A stretch of 20,508 nt of DNA from Bryobacteraceae bacterium (GTDB lineage Bacteria; Acidobacteriota; Terriglobia; Bryobacterales; Bryobacteraceae), in contig JASHQT010000092.1 in the NCBI GenBank assembly GCA_030039005.1, positions 1 through 20,508 on the forward strand, given 5' to 3'. This document shows positions 1-7,194 of the stretch, piece by piece. Position 1 is the first letter of the stretch. The number at the start of each line of letters is the position of its first letter. Position numbers and translations under genes: made by a program. The notes beneath the pieces are model-generated. The model did not search any database. It was not told the DNA's origin and saw only the letters and a list, made by a program, of their open reading frames with translations.

Positions 1-720
1 CCCAACCAGGCATCCGTCGATTTCCAGATGGGCACCGCGATCGCTTCCGAGAAAAAGGTAGACCGCATTCCGGCTGCCCTGTTCTATTTCGCGCGCGCGG
101 CCACCTACAGCGGCAAGGGTGAATTACCGGCGGCGGGGAAACAGCAGGCGCTGGCCTATGTGCAGAAGCAGTACAAAAATTTCCACGGCAGCGACGAGGG
201 CTTCAATGACCTGATCGCGGCGGTGAAGGCCAATCCGACGCCTCCGGCCGGTTTCACGATCAAGAACGCCAACGAGATCGCACAGGCCGAACAGGCTGAC
301 GAAGCAAAGTGGGCGGCCGCACATCCGGAAGAGAATCAATGGAAGACCATCAAAGCCGCTCTCATGGCTCCCGATGGCGCCATGTACTTCGATATGGGAA
401 TGAAGGGCGCCATGCTGCCGACGTTCAAAGCGAAAGTCGTGAAGCTTGAGCCGGCCACGCGGCCCAAAACCCTTATGGTGGCGCTGGAAGACGGCAAAGT
501 GGACGGCACCATGGCCGATGCGACTCTGAAGTTCGACATGGCCCTGCCCGGAAAAGTGGACGAAGGCACCGAGATCACCTTCGAGGGCGTGGGCGAGAGC
601 TTTACCCAAAGCCCGTTCATGCTGACGCTGACGGTGGACAAGGATCACTTGCACGGCTGGACCGGCAAGAATGAGCCCGCGCCCGTGCATCACCGCCACG
701 CGGCGCAAAAGTCAGAATAG
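1..720 (+). CDS. Hypothetical protein, 5'-truncated by window edge
   Basis: The reading frame is open from base 1 and ends at TAG 718-720, so the true start lies upstream. About 240 residues are visible. The first half is Ala/Lys-rich and helical (a segment with the spacing of a tetratricopeptide-like hairpin around the first 60 residues). The C-terminal third looks like a small beta-barrel domain, with alternating hydrophobic strands and many Asp/Gly turns, and it ends in a His-rich tail (HHRH). I do not recognise a named family. The gene is convergent with the small gene at 733-1047, with only 12 bp between the stop codons. Real coding is supported by length, composition and the absence of a better frame. 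Function is unknown. Confidence 0.75.
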   Translation, partial: PNQASVDFQMGTAIASEKKVDRIPAALFYFARAATYSGKGELPAAGKQQALAYVQKQYKNFHGSDEGFNDLIAAVKANPTPPAGFTIKNANEIAQAEQADEAKWAAAHPEENQWKTIKAALMAPDGAMYFDMGMKGAMLPTFKAKVVKLEPATRPKTLMVALEDGKVDGTMADATLKFDMALPGKVDEGTEITFEGVGESFTQSPFMLTLTVDKDHLHGWTGKNEPAPVHHRHAAQKSE

Positions 721-732
721 CTCCGATCTTCT

Positions 733-1047
733 TCAGGTGAGCCCGTTGAGGGCGGCGGCAAGATCCGCGGCGAAACTGCGGATCTGCTGCACCTGTTCAG
801 ACGAAGCCGGCTGCTCGAAGCCTTTCCCGATAAACACCGCTTGGTCTCCGCGCCAGACCAGCGCCGCAAAGCCGCGCTCGGTCATCAACCCGGGCGAGCC
901 GATATTGCCGAAGGGATTTTCCGCGGGTTCCACGCGACGTTCGACGAAGGCGATGAAGCCGTCGCGCTCGAAGATGAAGTGCGAGGCGATCTCGGCCGGA
1001 ACGATTTGAAAACCTGCTGCGGCGAGTTTCCCGAGAATTTCGGTCAC
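733..1047 (-). CDS. Small conserved-looking protein, last gene of the miaB operon
   Basis: This is a 104-residue protein of unknown function. The frame is open further upstream, but the GTG at 1047-1045 is the best start because it overlaps the TGA stop of the preceding nuclease gene in a GTGA tetranucleotide, the classic arrangement for translational coupling. It begins VTEILGKLAAAGF. The pattern is a mixed alpha/beta small domain: a helix, then strands around FIFERDGFIAFVERR, a Gly/Pro-rich turn, the strand pair GFAALVWRGDQAVFIGKG, and a C-terminal helix. No catalytic motif is evident. Its position suggests co-expression with miaB and the bifunctional nuclease, but a shared role is not shown. 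Confidence 0.7.
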   Translation of the reverse strand: MTEILGKLAAAGFQIVPAEIASHFIFERDGFIAFVERRVEPAENPFGNIGSPGLMTERGFAALVWRGDQAVFIGKGFEQPASSEQVQQIRSFAADLAAALNGLT

Positions 1048-1529
1048 ATCTTGTAGCGGCCGAGATCCTCGTCGTCCAGGCTTTCCAGCCACCGCCGCTG
1101 TTCTTCTTCGTTGACCTTGTCGGCGGCGGCGTTGGAGCGCTTGGAGCTCTTGAGCACGGACTCGTCGACGAAGATGGGGCAATCCAGGCGCAGGGCCAAG
1201 GCCAGGGCGTCGCTCGGACGCGAGTCCACGCTGATTAACTCACCATCGCGATCCAGCCAGATCACGGCGTAGAACGTGTCGTCCTTCAACTCGCTCACCA
1301 CCACTTTGCGGATGCCCGTTCCCAGACCAAGCAGAAGGGTTTTGATGAGGTCGTGCGTCATGGGGCGCGGCGTCGAAACTTTTTCGATCTCGAGGGCAAT
1401 GGCATTGGCCTCGTAGATCCCCACCCAGATCGGCAAGATGGTGTTCCCGTTGAGATCCTTGAGCACCACAATCGGCATGTTGGTGACGGGATCCATCATC
1501 AATCCGCGGATTTTCATTTCGACTTCCAT
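1044..1529 (-). CDS. Bifunctional nuclease family (BFN/DUF151) protein
   Basis: The product is 161 residues. The longer open frame upstream overlaps miaB and is not used: ATG at 1529-1527 has the purine-rich AAAGGGGG element a few bases before it, and 11 bp separate it from the miaB stop. The protein matches the DUF151/BFN core, with MKIRGLMMDP at the N-terminus, the strand-helix unit IWVGIYEANAIALEIE near residues 33-48, the RPMTHDL motif, and the hallmark SRPSDALALALR near residues 100-111. A charged acidic C-terminal tail follows. Characterised members have RNase and DNase activity; most bacterial homologues are uncharacterised. It sits between miaB and a small gene in one operon, which fits an RNA-related role, but that is inference. 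Confidence 0.9.
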   Translation of the reverse strand: MEVEMKIRGLMMDPVTNMPIVVLKDLNGNTILPIWVGIYEANAIALEIEKVSTPRPMTHDLIKTLLLGLGTGIRKVVVSELKDDTFYAVIWLDRDGELISVDSRPSDALALALRLDCPIFVDESVLKSSKRSNAAADKVNEEEQRRWLESLDDEDLGRYKM

Positions 1530-1540
1530 ACGGTCCCCCT

Positions 1541-2866
1541 TTAGACTACCGCCTCGCCTGCCAAAGAGTTTGGTCCCGCGCGGGTGACGCGGACGTTCCA
1601 CGACGTGCCGGCGAGAGTGGCATCCTCGCGCGGCGGCCCCAGTTGAGCATGCACGAAGTTGAGCGTTCGATTTTGAGTGGTGCGCCCAATCCATTGCCCC
1701 GTGGCCTGATTATAACCCTCCACGAAGGCCTCCTCGACTTTGCCCACCAGCTCGGAATTGCGGCGGATCTGAATGGCGCGCTGCTTTTCCTGGAGGATAG
1801 TCAAGCGGCGGCCTTTTTCGTCCTCGCCGATCTGATCGTCGAGATCGAGCGCGGCGGTATTCGGGCGGCGCGAATATTTGAAGCTGAACAGCGAGTCGTA
1901 TTCGACTTCATCGAGCAGCGCGAGCGTCTGCTCGAAGTCGGCTTCGGTCTCGCCGGGAAAGCCCACGATGATGTCGGTGGTGATGGAGATCTGGCGCCGC
2001 GCGTTCTTCATCCATTCGATGCGGCGCATGTATTCCTCGCGCGTGTAGAGGCGCTGCATGCGCTCGAGCACGTTGGACGAGCCCGACTGAACGGGCAAAT
2101 GCACGTGATTGCACAGCGCCGGGTTTTCATCGATCGCGTCGATGATGTCCTTGACGAAATCGCGCGGATGCGACGTGGTGAAGCGCACGCGCTTGATCCC
2201 GTCCACTTCGCCGACCGCGCGTAACAAGCGCGCGAAATCCCAACCGGCCGGTGACGGATCGCGGTAGCTGTTGACGTTCTGGCCGAGCAACTGAATTTCG
2301 ACGTAGCCCATGCGCGCCAGCTCGCGCGCTTCCCTCAGCACGCTTTCGCTCGTCCGGCTGCGCTCCGGGCCGCGCGTGAACGGGACCACGCAATAGGCGC
2401 ACGCCTTGTCGCAGCCCTCAATGATGGTGATGTAGGCGCGATGCGGGTTGTCGCGCTTGGTGAACGGCGTTTCGAAAGCCTGGTCGTTATCGAGCGAAAG
2501 GCCGGTCACACGCCGATTGCCGGTCTCCAGTTGCACCAGCATTTCCGGGAGCTTGGCATAGCTGGCCGACCCGGCCACCAGGCTCACGTGCGGAGCGCGC
2601 TCGAAAATCCGCTCGCCCTCCTGCTGCGCCACGCAGCCGAGCACACCGAAAATTTTGTCCTTACCGGAACGCTTGAACTCCTGCAAACGATGGAAGACCT
2701 TCTGCTCGGCCTTGTCGCGGATGCTGCAGGTGTTATACAGCACCAGGTCCGCCTGATCGGGCTTCGCCACCTGCCGGTACCCTTGCGCCAGCAACGTCCC
2801 GATCACCTTTTCGGAATCGTGCGCGTTCATCTGGCACCCGAAGGTCTCGATATAAAAAGTCTGCAT
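1541..2866 (-). CDS. miaB: tRNA-2-methylthio-N6-dimethylallyladenosine synthase
   Basis: MiaB is a radical-SAM methylthiotransferase that converts i6A37 to ms2i6A37 in tRNAs reading UNN codons. The 441-residue product has the expected full length. The N-terminal methylthiotransferase domain carries Cys11 (TFGCQMN), Cys47 (NTCSIR) and Cys78 (GCVAQQ), which bind the auxiliary 4Fe-4S cluster. The radical-SAM motif is CDKACAYC with Cys152, Cys156 and Cys159. A C-terminal TRAM RNA-binding domain occupies roughly residues 370-435. The start ATG at 2866-2864 gives the canonical MQTFYIETFGC N-terminus. It is the first gene of a minus-strand operon with the nuclease and a small protein downstream. A possible -10 element (TACAAT on the minus strand, 2889-2884) lies just upstream, without a convincing -35. 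Confidence 0.96.
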   Translation of the reverse strand: MQTFYIETFGCQMNAHDSEKVIGTLLAQGYRQVAKPDQADLVLYNTCSIRDKAEQKVFHRLQEFKRSGKDKIFGVLGCVAQQEGERIFERAPHVSLVAGSASYAKLPEMLVQLETGNRRVTGLSLDNDQAFETPFTKRDNPHRAYITIIEGCDKACAYCVVPFTRGPERSRTSESVLREARELARMGYVEIQLLGQNVNSYRDPSPAGWDFARLLRAVGEVDGIKRVRFTTSHPRDFVKDIIDAIDENPALCNHVHLPVQSGSSNVLERMQRLYTREEYMRRIEWMKNARRQISITTDIIVGFPGETEADFEQTLALLDEVEYDSLFSFKYSRRPNTAALDLDDQIGEDEKGRRLTILQEKQRAIQIRRNSELVGKVEEAFVEGYNQATGQWIGRTTQNRTLNFVHAQLGPPREDATLAGTSWNVRVTRAGPNSLAGEAVV

Positions 2867-3000
2867 GCGCGGCTTTCGATTCCATTGTAACCGTCCGCTT
2901 GCTGACGCGCGCGGCTCCGAAGGGGCCGGTACTGACGGTTCCTACCGTAACGGAGAATTCATCACCGGAGGGGCCACTACATCGTGTAAACTAGATGTTT

Positions 3001-3010
3001 AAAGGAGGTG
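3001..3010 (+). promoter_or_regulatory. Strong Shine-Dalgarno-like site upstream of comF
   Basis: AAAGGAGGTG is a near-perfect complement of the 16S rRNA tail. It follows an in-frame TAA (3000-3002) that opens the comF reading frame. No ATG, GTG or TTG in the comF frame occurs between 3003 and 3149, so the ribosome entry this site implies has no matching canonical start. The site is also internal to a 20-codon frame starting at ATG 2995 and ending at TAG 3055-3057. Confidence 0.45.
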
Positions 3011-3149
3011 CGTCTTCAGCAGTACCTGGCTCTCAGGAAGTGCTACTGGTGAGCTAGCGCGCCTTCCTGTTCGAGCGATCCCCGCCCGGCTTCTGTCCCT
3101 CATTTTTCCCGACGATTGCCGCATTTGCGAGCAGCCGCTTACAGAATTT

Positions 3150-3857
3150 TTGCGAGTGCCCGTGTGCCGCGCTTGCCTGGCCAAACCGGAACCCCTTGCC
3201 GCGGAATATTTCTGCATCCAGTGCCGCGCGCCCTTTTTAAGCCGCTTCCCCTTGGACGAGCAGGGCCGCTGCGCGCTGTGCCGGCGCGGCGCGCTCGGGT
3301 TTGACGCGGCCTATTCGTTCGGATTTTATGAAAACGAACTGCGTAAGCTGATTCAACTGTTCAAGTACGGCCGCATTCCCACATTATCGGCGCCGCTGGG
3401 CCGGCTGCTCGGGCGGGCGCTTCCGCGCGAGCAGAACTTCGACGTCATCGTTCCCATGCCGCTGCACTGGCGCAAACGCTGGCAGCGCGGATTCAACCAG
3501 GCGGAATTGCTGGCGCGCGAGATTAGCCGGCGAACCCACATCCCCCTGCGCCACGCGCTCCGCCGGGTCAAGAATACCGCGTCGCAAGCTGGGCTCACCA
3601 GCGCCAAGCGCCGCCACAATGTTTCCGGCGCGTTTCAGGCCTCGCGCCGGGCGAAGAATCGCGGCTGGCTGGATGGCCGGGCCATCCTGCTGATCGATGA
3701 CGTGATGACCACGGGCGCCACCGCGGCGTCCTGCGCGCGAGCCTTGAAGCGGGCCGGAGCGCGGCACGTAACGCTTTTGACTTTGGCGCGAGCGGACCGG
3801 CGATTGGCGGTTGAGCCGCTCGTTTCCTCCCGGAGATCTGAAGATGCCCAGTCTTGA
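3150..3857 (+). CDS. comF: ComF family phosphoribosyltransferase-like protein
   Basis: ComF proteins have an N-terminal zinc-finger region followed by a phosphoribosyltransferase domain; the family is needed for DNA uptake in competent bacteria, while its biochemical role elsewhere is unclear. Visible here are Cys pairs (CRAC, CIQC, CALC), the segment [20 protein letters not shown] typical of ComF, and the PRPP-binding motif [14 protein letters not shown] near residues 180-193. The coordinates use TTG 3150, the only canonical start in frame. Coding clearly extends upstream, because codons from about 3096 give LIFPDDCRICEQPL, the usual ComF N-terminus with the first Cys pair. The true start is therefore unresolved: a non-canonical codon, a lost start, or a sequence error. 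The HNH gene follows with a 14-bp overlap. Confidence 0.9.
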   Translation: MRVPVCRACLAKPEPLAAEYFCIQCRAPFLSRFPLDEQGRCALCRRGALGFDAAYSFGFYENELRKLIQLFKYGRIPTLSAPLGRLLGRALPREQNFDVIVPMPLHWRKRWQRGFNQAELLAREISRRTHIPLRHALRRVKNTASQAGLTSAKRRHNVSGAFQASRRAKNRGWLDGRAILLIDDVMTTGATAASCARALKRAGARHVTLLTLARADRRLAVEPLVSSRRSEDAQS

Positions 3858-4371
3858 TCGATTGCACAAACCGGTTCTGGTGTTGAACGCCAGCTATGAA
3901 CCCATCAACATCTGCGCCGCCCGGCGGGCGTTGGTGCTGGTGCTCAAAGGCGTGGCTGCCGCCGAGGAGGAGTCGCAGTCGCAGGTGCATTCGCCGCGCC
4001 ATTCGATTCGCGTCCCCTCGGTGATCCGGCTGCTCGAATACCGGCGCATCCCGCACCAAACGCGGGCACTCTCGCGCAAAAACATTTTGATGCGTGATCG
4101 TTACACCTGCCAGTATTGCCACCGCACCATGCCGTCCGGCGAGTTGACGCTCGATCACGTGGTTCCGCGTTCGCGCGCCGGAGAGACCACCTGGGAAAAC
4201 CTGGTGGCCTGCTGCCATCCCTGCAATAATCGCAAGGGCAGCCGCACTCCGGAAGAAGCGGGCATGAAGCTGGCGCGCGCGCCGCGTCCGTTCAGTTTAC
4301 ATACCAGCCGGCATCTGATGCGTCTGCTCGCCAAAAGCGACGATCAGTGGCAGAAGTACCTGTTCTATTGA
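3844..4371 (+). CDS. HNH endonuclease
   Basis: This is a 175-residue protein with the N-terminus [20 protein letters not shown], typical of a widespread stand-alone HNH endonuclease family. ATG 3844 is preferred over an upstream TTG because GGAG lies at good spacing before it. The HNH fold is complete: CQYC near residue 90, the [12 protein letters not shown] segment carrying the catalytic histidine, WENLVACC, and CHPCNNRKG as the second zinc-binding Cys pair and final HNH element. The C-terminus has an arginine/histidine-rich helix. The start overlaps the end of comF by 14 bp, so the two are probably co-translated. The physiological substrate of this family is not well defined. The stop codon is part of the hairpin at 4369-4395. 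Confidence 0.92.
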   Translation: MPSLDRLHKPVLVLNASYEPINICAARRALVLVLKGVAAAEEESQSQVHSPRHSIRVPSVIRLLEYRRIPHQTRALSRKNILMRDRYTCQYCHRTMPSGELTLDHVVPRSRAGETTWENLVACCHPCNNRKGSRTPEEAGMKLARAPRPFSLHTSRHLMRLLAKSDDQWQKYLFY

Positions 4372-4395
4372 AGATTCCAGGAACTGGAATCTTCA
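4369..4395. terminator. Perfect hairpin between convergent genes, terminator-like
   Basis: A perfect 12-bp inverted repeat (TGAAGATTCCAG, loop GAA, then its exact complement) lies between the converging HNH and infC genes. The first three bases are the HNH stop codon. It could stop transcription from both sides. No T-tract follows on either strand, so it may not be a classical intrinsic terminator, and an mRNA-stabilising 3' hairpin is an alternative. Confidence 0.6.
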
Positions 4396-4430
4396 GGAAT
4401 ACGAGGAATACCAGGAAGACTAGGAATTAC
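4395..4430. repeat. Four imperfect 9-bp tandem repeats
   Basis: Four consecutive 9-bp units begin with AGGAA: AGGAATACG, AGGAATACC, AGGAAGACT and AGGAATTAC. They start in the right foot of the terminator-like hairpin, and the last unit contains the infC stop codon (TTA at 4427-4429 on the plus strand). The array may vary in copy number between strains. Confidence 0.7.
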
Positions 4431-5029
4431 TGGGGCGGGGGCGGCGGTGCCTGAGGCGGCCCTTTGGGCTTTTCCTTCACCGGCGGAGCGGCCTTCACCG
4501 GACTGATGATCACGTGGGCGTTGCGGCCCTCCAGCCGCGGCTGCCCTTCGATCTGCCCGTGAGACGACAGGTCCTGAGCGAAACGTAGCAGTAGCTTCTT
4601 GCCGAGATCGACGTGCGCGATTTCGCGCCCGCGGAACTGCACGACGGCCTTCACGCGATTGCCTTCGCCCAAGAACCGGATGGCGTGATTTTTCTTGAAC
4701 TCGTAATCGTGATCGTCAGTGTTGGGACGGAACTTCAACTCCTTCACCTGGATCACATGCTGTTTCTTTTTAGCCTCGTGCTGCTTCTTCTTGTTCTCGT
4801 ACTGCCACTGGCCATAGTCCATGGCCTTGGCCACCGGCGGCTCGGCGGTCGGCGCGATCAGGATCAGGTCGAGCCCCATGTCCTGCGCTTTGCGCACGGC
4901 GGCCAAAGTGGGCATGATCTCGACGGTGCCGTCCGGAAATACGGCGCGCACTTCTCGCACGCGGATGGCTTCATTCACATTTTCCCGGACCCTGGGACGG
5001 CGGGGCGGGTAGTTTCTGGACGGAATCAT
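4427..5029 (-). CDS. infC: Translation initiation factor IF-3
   Basis: IF-3 binds the 30S subunit and monitors start-codon and initiator tRNA selection. The 200-residue product has the N-terminal domain (VNEAIRVREVRAVFPDG to PPVAKAMDYGQWQYE, about residues 18-80), a Lys-rich linker helix, and the C-terminal domain with KELKFRPNTDDHDYEFK and KAVVQFRGREIAH. A Pro-rich tail of about 20 residues (ending in five prolines and Gln) extends beyond the usual end. The start is given as ATG 5029, followed at once by ATT, the rare codon that starts infC in E. coli and supports autoregulation there. No clear Shine-Dalgarno site precedes it, so ATT initiation cannot be excluded. rpmI and rplT, the usual downstream partners, are absent because the next gene is convergent. 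Confidence 0.95.
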   Translation of the reverse strand: MIPSRNYPPRRPRVRENVNEAIRVREVRAVFPDGTVEIMPTLAAVRKAQDMGLDLILIAPTAEPPVAKAMDYGQWQYENKKKQHEAKKKQHVIQVKELKFRPNTDDHDYEFKKNHAIRFLGEGNRVKAVVQFRGREIAHVDLGKKLLLRFAQDLSSHGQIEGQPRLEGRNAHVIISPVKAAPPVKEKPKGPPQAPPPPPQ

Positions 5030-5350
5030 TGAGAGGCGGGACTGCCGGGATGCTGAGAAATACTTATCATCGTACTGATCGTAGCAGAATTTCCGGGAAA
5101 CCGGCGCAACAGGTGTTGTGCGCTAAATCTGTGTCCCTCATTTAGCGCACCACCGCGCAACAAGTCCACTTCCCGCGGCTCAAGAGGCAGGTAAAAGCGG
5201 CCCGCCCTATCCGCTCCAGGTGCAAGGTATTGGGCGGTGGATCGGGACTCCAAGCGAGCCGGCAACGTTCTTCGGCGTCCGAATCGTGCCGGCCGCTAGC
5301 ACATCCCGCGACCGGCCACATTGATGAGATCTCCGATCGTACGACCTTTG
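5030..5350. other. 321-bp gap upstream of infC, holding a miniature insertion
   Basis: This gap separates the infC start from the 3' end of the epoxide-hydrolase-like gene, both on the minus strand. It must hold the infC promoter, and an extended -10-like TACGAT lies about 50 bp upstream of the ATG without a good -35. It contains the 43-bp mini-insertion at 5112-5154. The remainder, 5163-5350, has open frames but none with recognisable protein features, and I see no RNA gene. Confidence 0.5.
5112..5154. mobile_element. 43-bp miniature insertion with 8-bp target duplication
   Basis: The segment begins GGT and ends ACC and is almost all inverted repeat: GTGCGCTAAAT at 5118-5128 and its exact complement at 5140-5150, separated by 11 bases. 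It is flanked by the perfect 8-bp direct repeat GCGCAACA at 5104-5111 and 5155-5162. The right end (GGTGGTGCGCTAAA read inward) matches the right end of the larger element at 6686-9239 (GGTAGTGCGCTAAA) in 13 of 14 positions. The left end has two extra bases. The likely explanation is an internally deleted or non-autonomous derivative mobilised by the same transposase family. Confidence 0.7.
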
Positions 5351-6640
5351 TCAGGACCGCGAATAATCGCGCAGGAACCGAAGGAGGAGATTTGTCACCT
5401 GCTCGGACTGCTCCTGTTGTACCCAGTGCCCCGCGCCCTCCACCAGATGGAATCCGGCCATCCGGGTGCAAGCGCTGCCGCGCATTTTGTCCACGGCTCC
5501 CGGTGTTTGATAGACGCCCCAATCGCTTTTTCCGGCGATGAACTGGGAGGGCACATCGATGGCGCGGCCGGAAAACGTACGCATCTCGGCGATGCTCTTG
5601 GGATCGGAGCCGCGGCGCACGCGATATCCCTGCAAAGCCCCGGTGAATCCGGTTCTCGCGTACTCGGTCGCGTAGACATCCACTTCGGCGTCGGTCAGCC
5701 ATTTGCAATGCGCGATGTAATCCGCCGAAGGCATGAAGGAGGCCGCGGTCGCCGCCATGCCCTTGCCCTTCTCCATGACGTAGTAATGGGGAATTTGAGC
5801 CATCTCGGCGGCGGTGCGCGCCTTCAGGGGATGCGGCTGGTTGCCTGGAAAGTCAGCGCTCTTGGCGTAATAGTAGCCGCGGAAGAAGGCGTGAAGACCT
5901 TGCGGTGCGTGGAGCATGTCGTCACCCGCATTGCGTGTTCGCTGATAGTTTTGGTAATACTTGCGCGGCGGATTGAGCTTGGCCAGCTCGCCGTCCAGCT
6001 CATCGTCGGTGATTGACGGGCGCGGAGGCGGCGCGCCATTGGCCGTGTTGAAAGGCAAGGCAGGCGGGCCTTCGAATGGCGAGCTCATGATCGTGACGGA
6101 GCGGAAAATATCGGGCCGGATCAGCGCGGACCAGGAAGCGATGGGTGCGCCGGCATCATGGCCCACGATCATCGCCACCGAGCGATGACCGAGCGCCCAG
6201 ACCAGCGACACCGCGTCGCGCACCATGTTCAGGATGCGGAATGGATCCGGGTCGGCGTCATAGGAATCGTCCCAGCCGGTGGTGCGGCCGTACCCGCGCA
6301 GATCCGGAGCGATCGCGTGATAACCGGCCGCCGCGAGAGGCAGCATGACTTTCCGCCAACTGTAAGCGAGTTCCGGGAATCCGTGCAGGAGCAACACCGC
6401 GGGCCGGTTCGGCGTTTCATAGCCCGCTTCCAGAATGTGTACGTTCATGCCGTTCACTCCCGCGATGTGCCGGGAACGAATGCCTTGGGGGACAGTGCCG
6501 TTCCCGTAAGGCGGGAGCTTCGAGAAATCGGTTTGTACGATGGCGGCGCACGCCAGGGCGGGTGCGGTGGCCAGAAAACCCCTGCGCGACAGGTTCAAAA
6601 GCTGGGAAGACCTGAGTCTTTTATCCGAAGACGAAGGCAT
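5351..6640 (-). CDS. Tat-exported alpha/beta hydrolase, epoxide-hydrolase-like
   Basis: The product is 429 residues. The N-terminus carries a twin-arginine signal (SRRGFLATAPALACAA, Arg19-Arg20), so export is expected in folded form. The mature domain has epoxide hydrolase hallmarks: the HGFPE oxyanion motif at 86-90, DLRGYGRT near 113-120, the nucleophile elbow GHDAGA with Asp162, a cap region containing several tyrosines (residues 225-330), a probable acid Asp373 (GKSDWG), and catalytic His405 (GAGHW). Use of Asp rather than Ser as nucleophile points to epoxide hydrolases or haloalkane dehalogenase relatives; HGFPE favours epoxide hydrolase. The substrate is unknown. Start is ATG 6640-6638. 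The transposable element ends only 45 bp upstream and may have changed its promoter. Confidence 0.88.
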   Translation of the reverse strand: MPSSSDKRLRSSQLLNLSRRGFLATAPALACAAIVQTDFSKLPPYGNGTVPQGIRSRHIAGVNGMNVHILEAGYETPNRPAVLLLHGFPELAYSWRKVMLPLAAAGYHAIAPDLRGYGRTTGWDDSYDADPDPFRILNMVRDAVSLVWALGHRSVAMIVGHDAGAPIASWSALIRPDIFRSVTIMSSPFEGPPALPFNTANGAPPPRPSITDDELDGELAKLNPPRKYYQNYQRTRNAGDDMLHAPQGLHAFFRGYYYAKSADFPGNQPHPLKARTAAEMAQIPHYYVMEKGKGMAATAASFMPSADYIAHCKWLTDAEVDVYATEYARTGFTGALQGYRVRRGSDPKSIAEMRTFSGRAIDVPSQFIAGKSDWGVYQTPGAVDKMRGSACTRMAGFHLVEGAGHWVQQEQSEQVTNLLLRFLRDYSRS

Positions 6641-6677
6641 GGAACTTCGCTGATTGTATCGAAAAGGCTGTCAACTG

Positions 6678-6685
6678 CGTCAGCG
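6678..6685. repeat. Left target-site duplication CGTCAGCG
   Basis: The 8-bp sequence is identical to 9240-9247 and directly abuts the left terminal inverted repeat. The next base is G on both sides, so a 9-bp duplication is formally possible. Eight is preferred because it keeps GGT as the terminal bases at both ends and matches the 8-bp repeat around the mini-insertion at 5112-5154. Confidence 0.8.
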
Positions 6686-6709
6686 GGTAGTCCGCTAAAA
6701 GTTGGTTGA
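6686..6709 (+). repeat. Left terminal inverted repeat of the element
   Basis: It reads GGTAGTCCGCTAAAAG followed by TTGGTTGA. It differs from the inward-read right end at two positions (C for G at 7, T for A at 17). The identity stops sharply after position 24. The stop codon of the 149-residue passenger gene lies 5 bp inside it. Confidence 0.85.
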
Positions 6710-6713
6710 TGGC

Positions 6714-7163
6714 TTAGTTGACGTAGTACCCACCGGCCACTTCAATTGGAGGGAGGCCAAGCTTTTCGAGCAGGTACGCATTTCCAGAAAGCACAAGTTT
6801 ACGAATCACAAATGGATCAAGCGGGGCATCGGATACGGCATATACGAGCACGGCTGGCGGAGTCGTTGCGACGCGTGCGAAGTAAATGCATGTTCCAAGC
6901 TCGACTCTGTACCGAACAAAGTGAGCAGGCCCAGAAATCCCTATGTCCAAACTAGCGTGCTCTGGATTTCTGATGCTTCTGAGCATTTTGCGAGTTCTTT
7001 CGAAACGGTTGATCGCTGACAGTCTTGGTAGCAAACGTGAGTCGCTATTCATGGGCAGCGGTCCCTCAAAACTACAAACCGCCGCATCGGCGAGTTTCTT
7101 CCACGCCTCGTAATTTTCACTCGCGGTGTCAGTGATCCAGAGTTCAAATTGCCATTGAGCCAA
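6714..7163 (-). CDS. Hypothetical passenger protein, candidate toxin of a TA-like pair
   Basis: This is a 149-residue cytosolic protein that I cannot assign to a family. The start is TTG 7163-7161, with TGGAGG about 10 bp upstream; the frame is closed by a TAG further upstream and has no ATG or GTG there. The N-terminal half is helical, with a basic segment (FERTRKMLRSIRNPEH). The C-terminal half is strand-rich (GPAHFVRYRVELGTCIYFAR, then AVLVYAV). A helix pair, an NP-H-S-L turn and then antiparallel strands is the layout of RelE/ParE-superfamily toxins, but the similarity is only impressionistic and the protein is longer than usual. It is the second gene of an operon, 31 bp after the Phd-like gene, which is the position of the toxin in many type II systems. 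Confidence 0.65.
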   Translation of the reverse strand: MAQWQFELWITDTASENYEAWKKLADAAVCSFEGPLPMNSDSRLLPRLSAINRFERTRKMLRSIRNPEHASLDIGISGPAHFVRYRVELGTCIYFARVATTPPAVLVYAVSDAPLDPFVIRKLVLSGNAYLLEKLGLPPIEVAGGYYVN

Positions 7164-7194
7164 TTGCGGTCCGCCTCCAGGGACGGGAAGGTAA

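Noticed and set aside
1530..1694. Longer start for the bifunctional nuclease
   Set aside because: The extension overlaps the miaB coding region, is low in family similarity, and the ATG at 1529 has a proper ribosome binding site.
5142..5708. 188-codon minus-strand frame spanning the gap downstream of the hydrolase
   Set aside because: Most of it is out of frame with the hydrolase coding region and the composition is shadow-like; only the last part lies in the gap.
6653..6674. TTGACA and TACAAT boxes upstream of the hydrolase
   Set aside because: Both boxes match well on the minus strand, but they are only 10 bp apart, too close for sigma-70.
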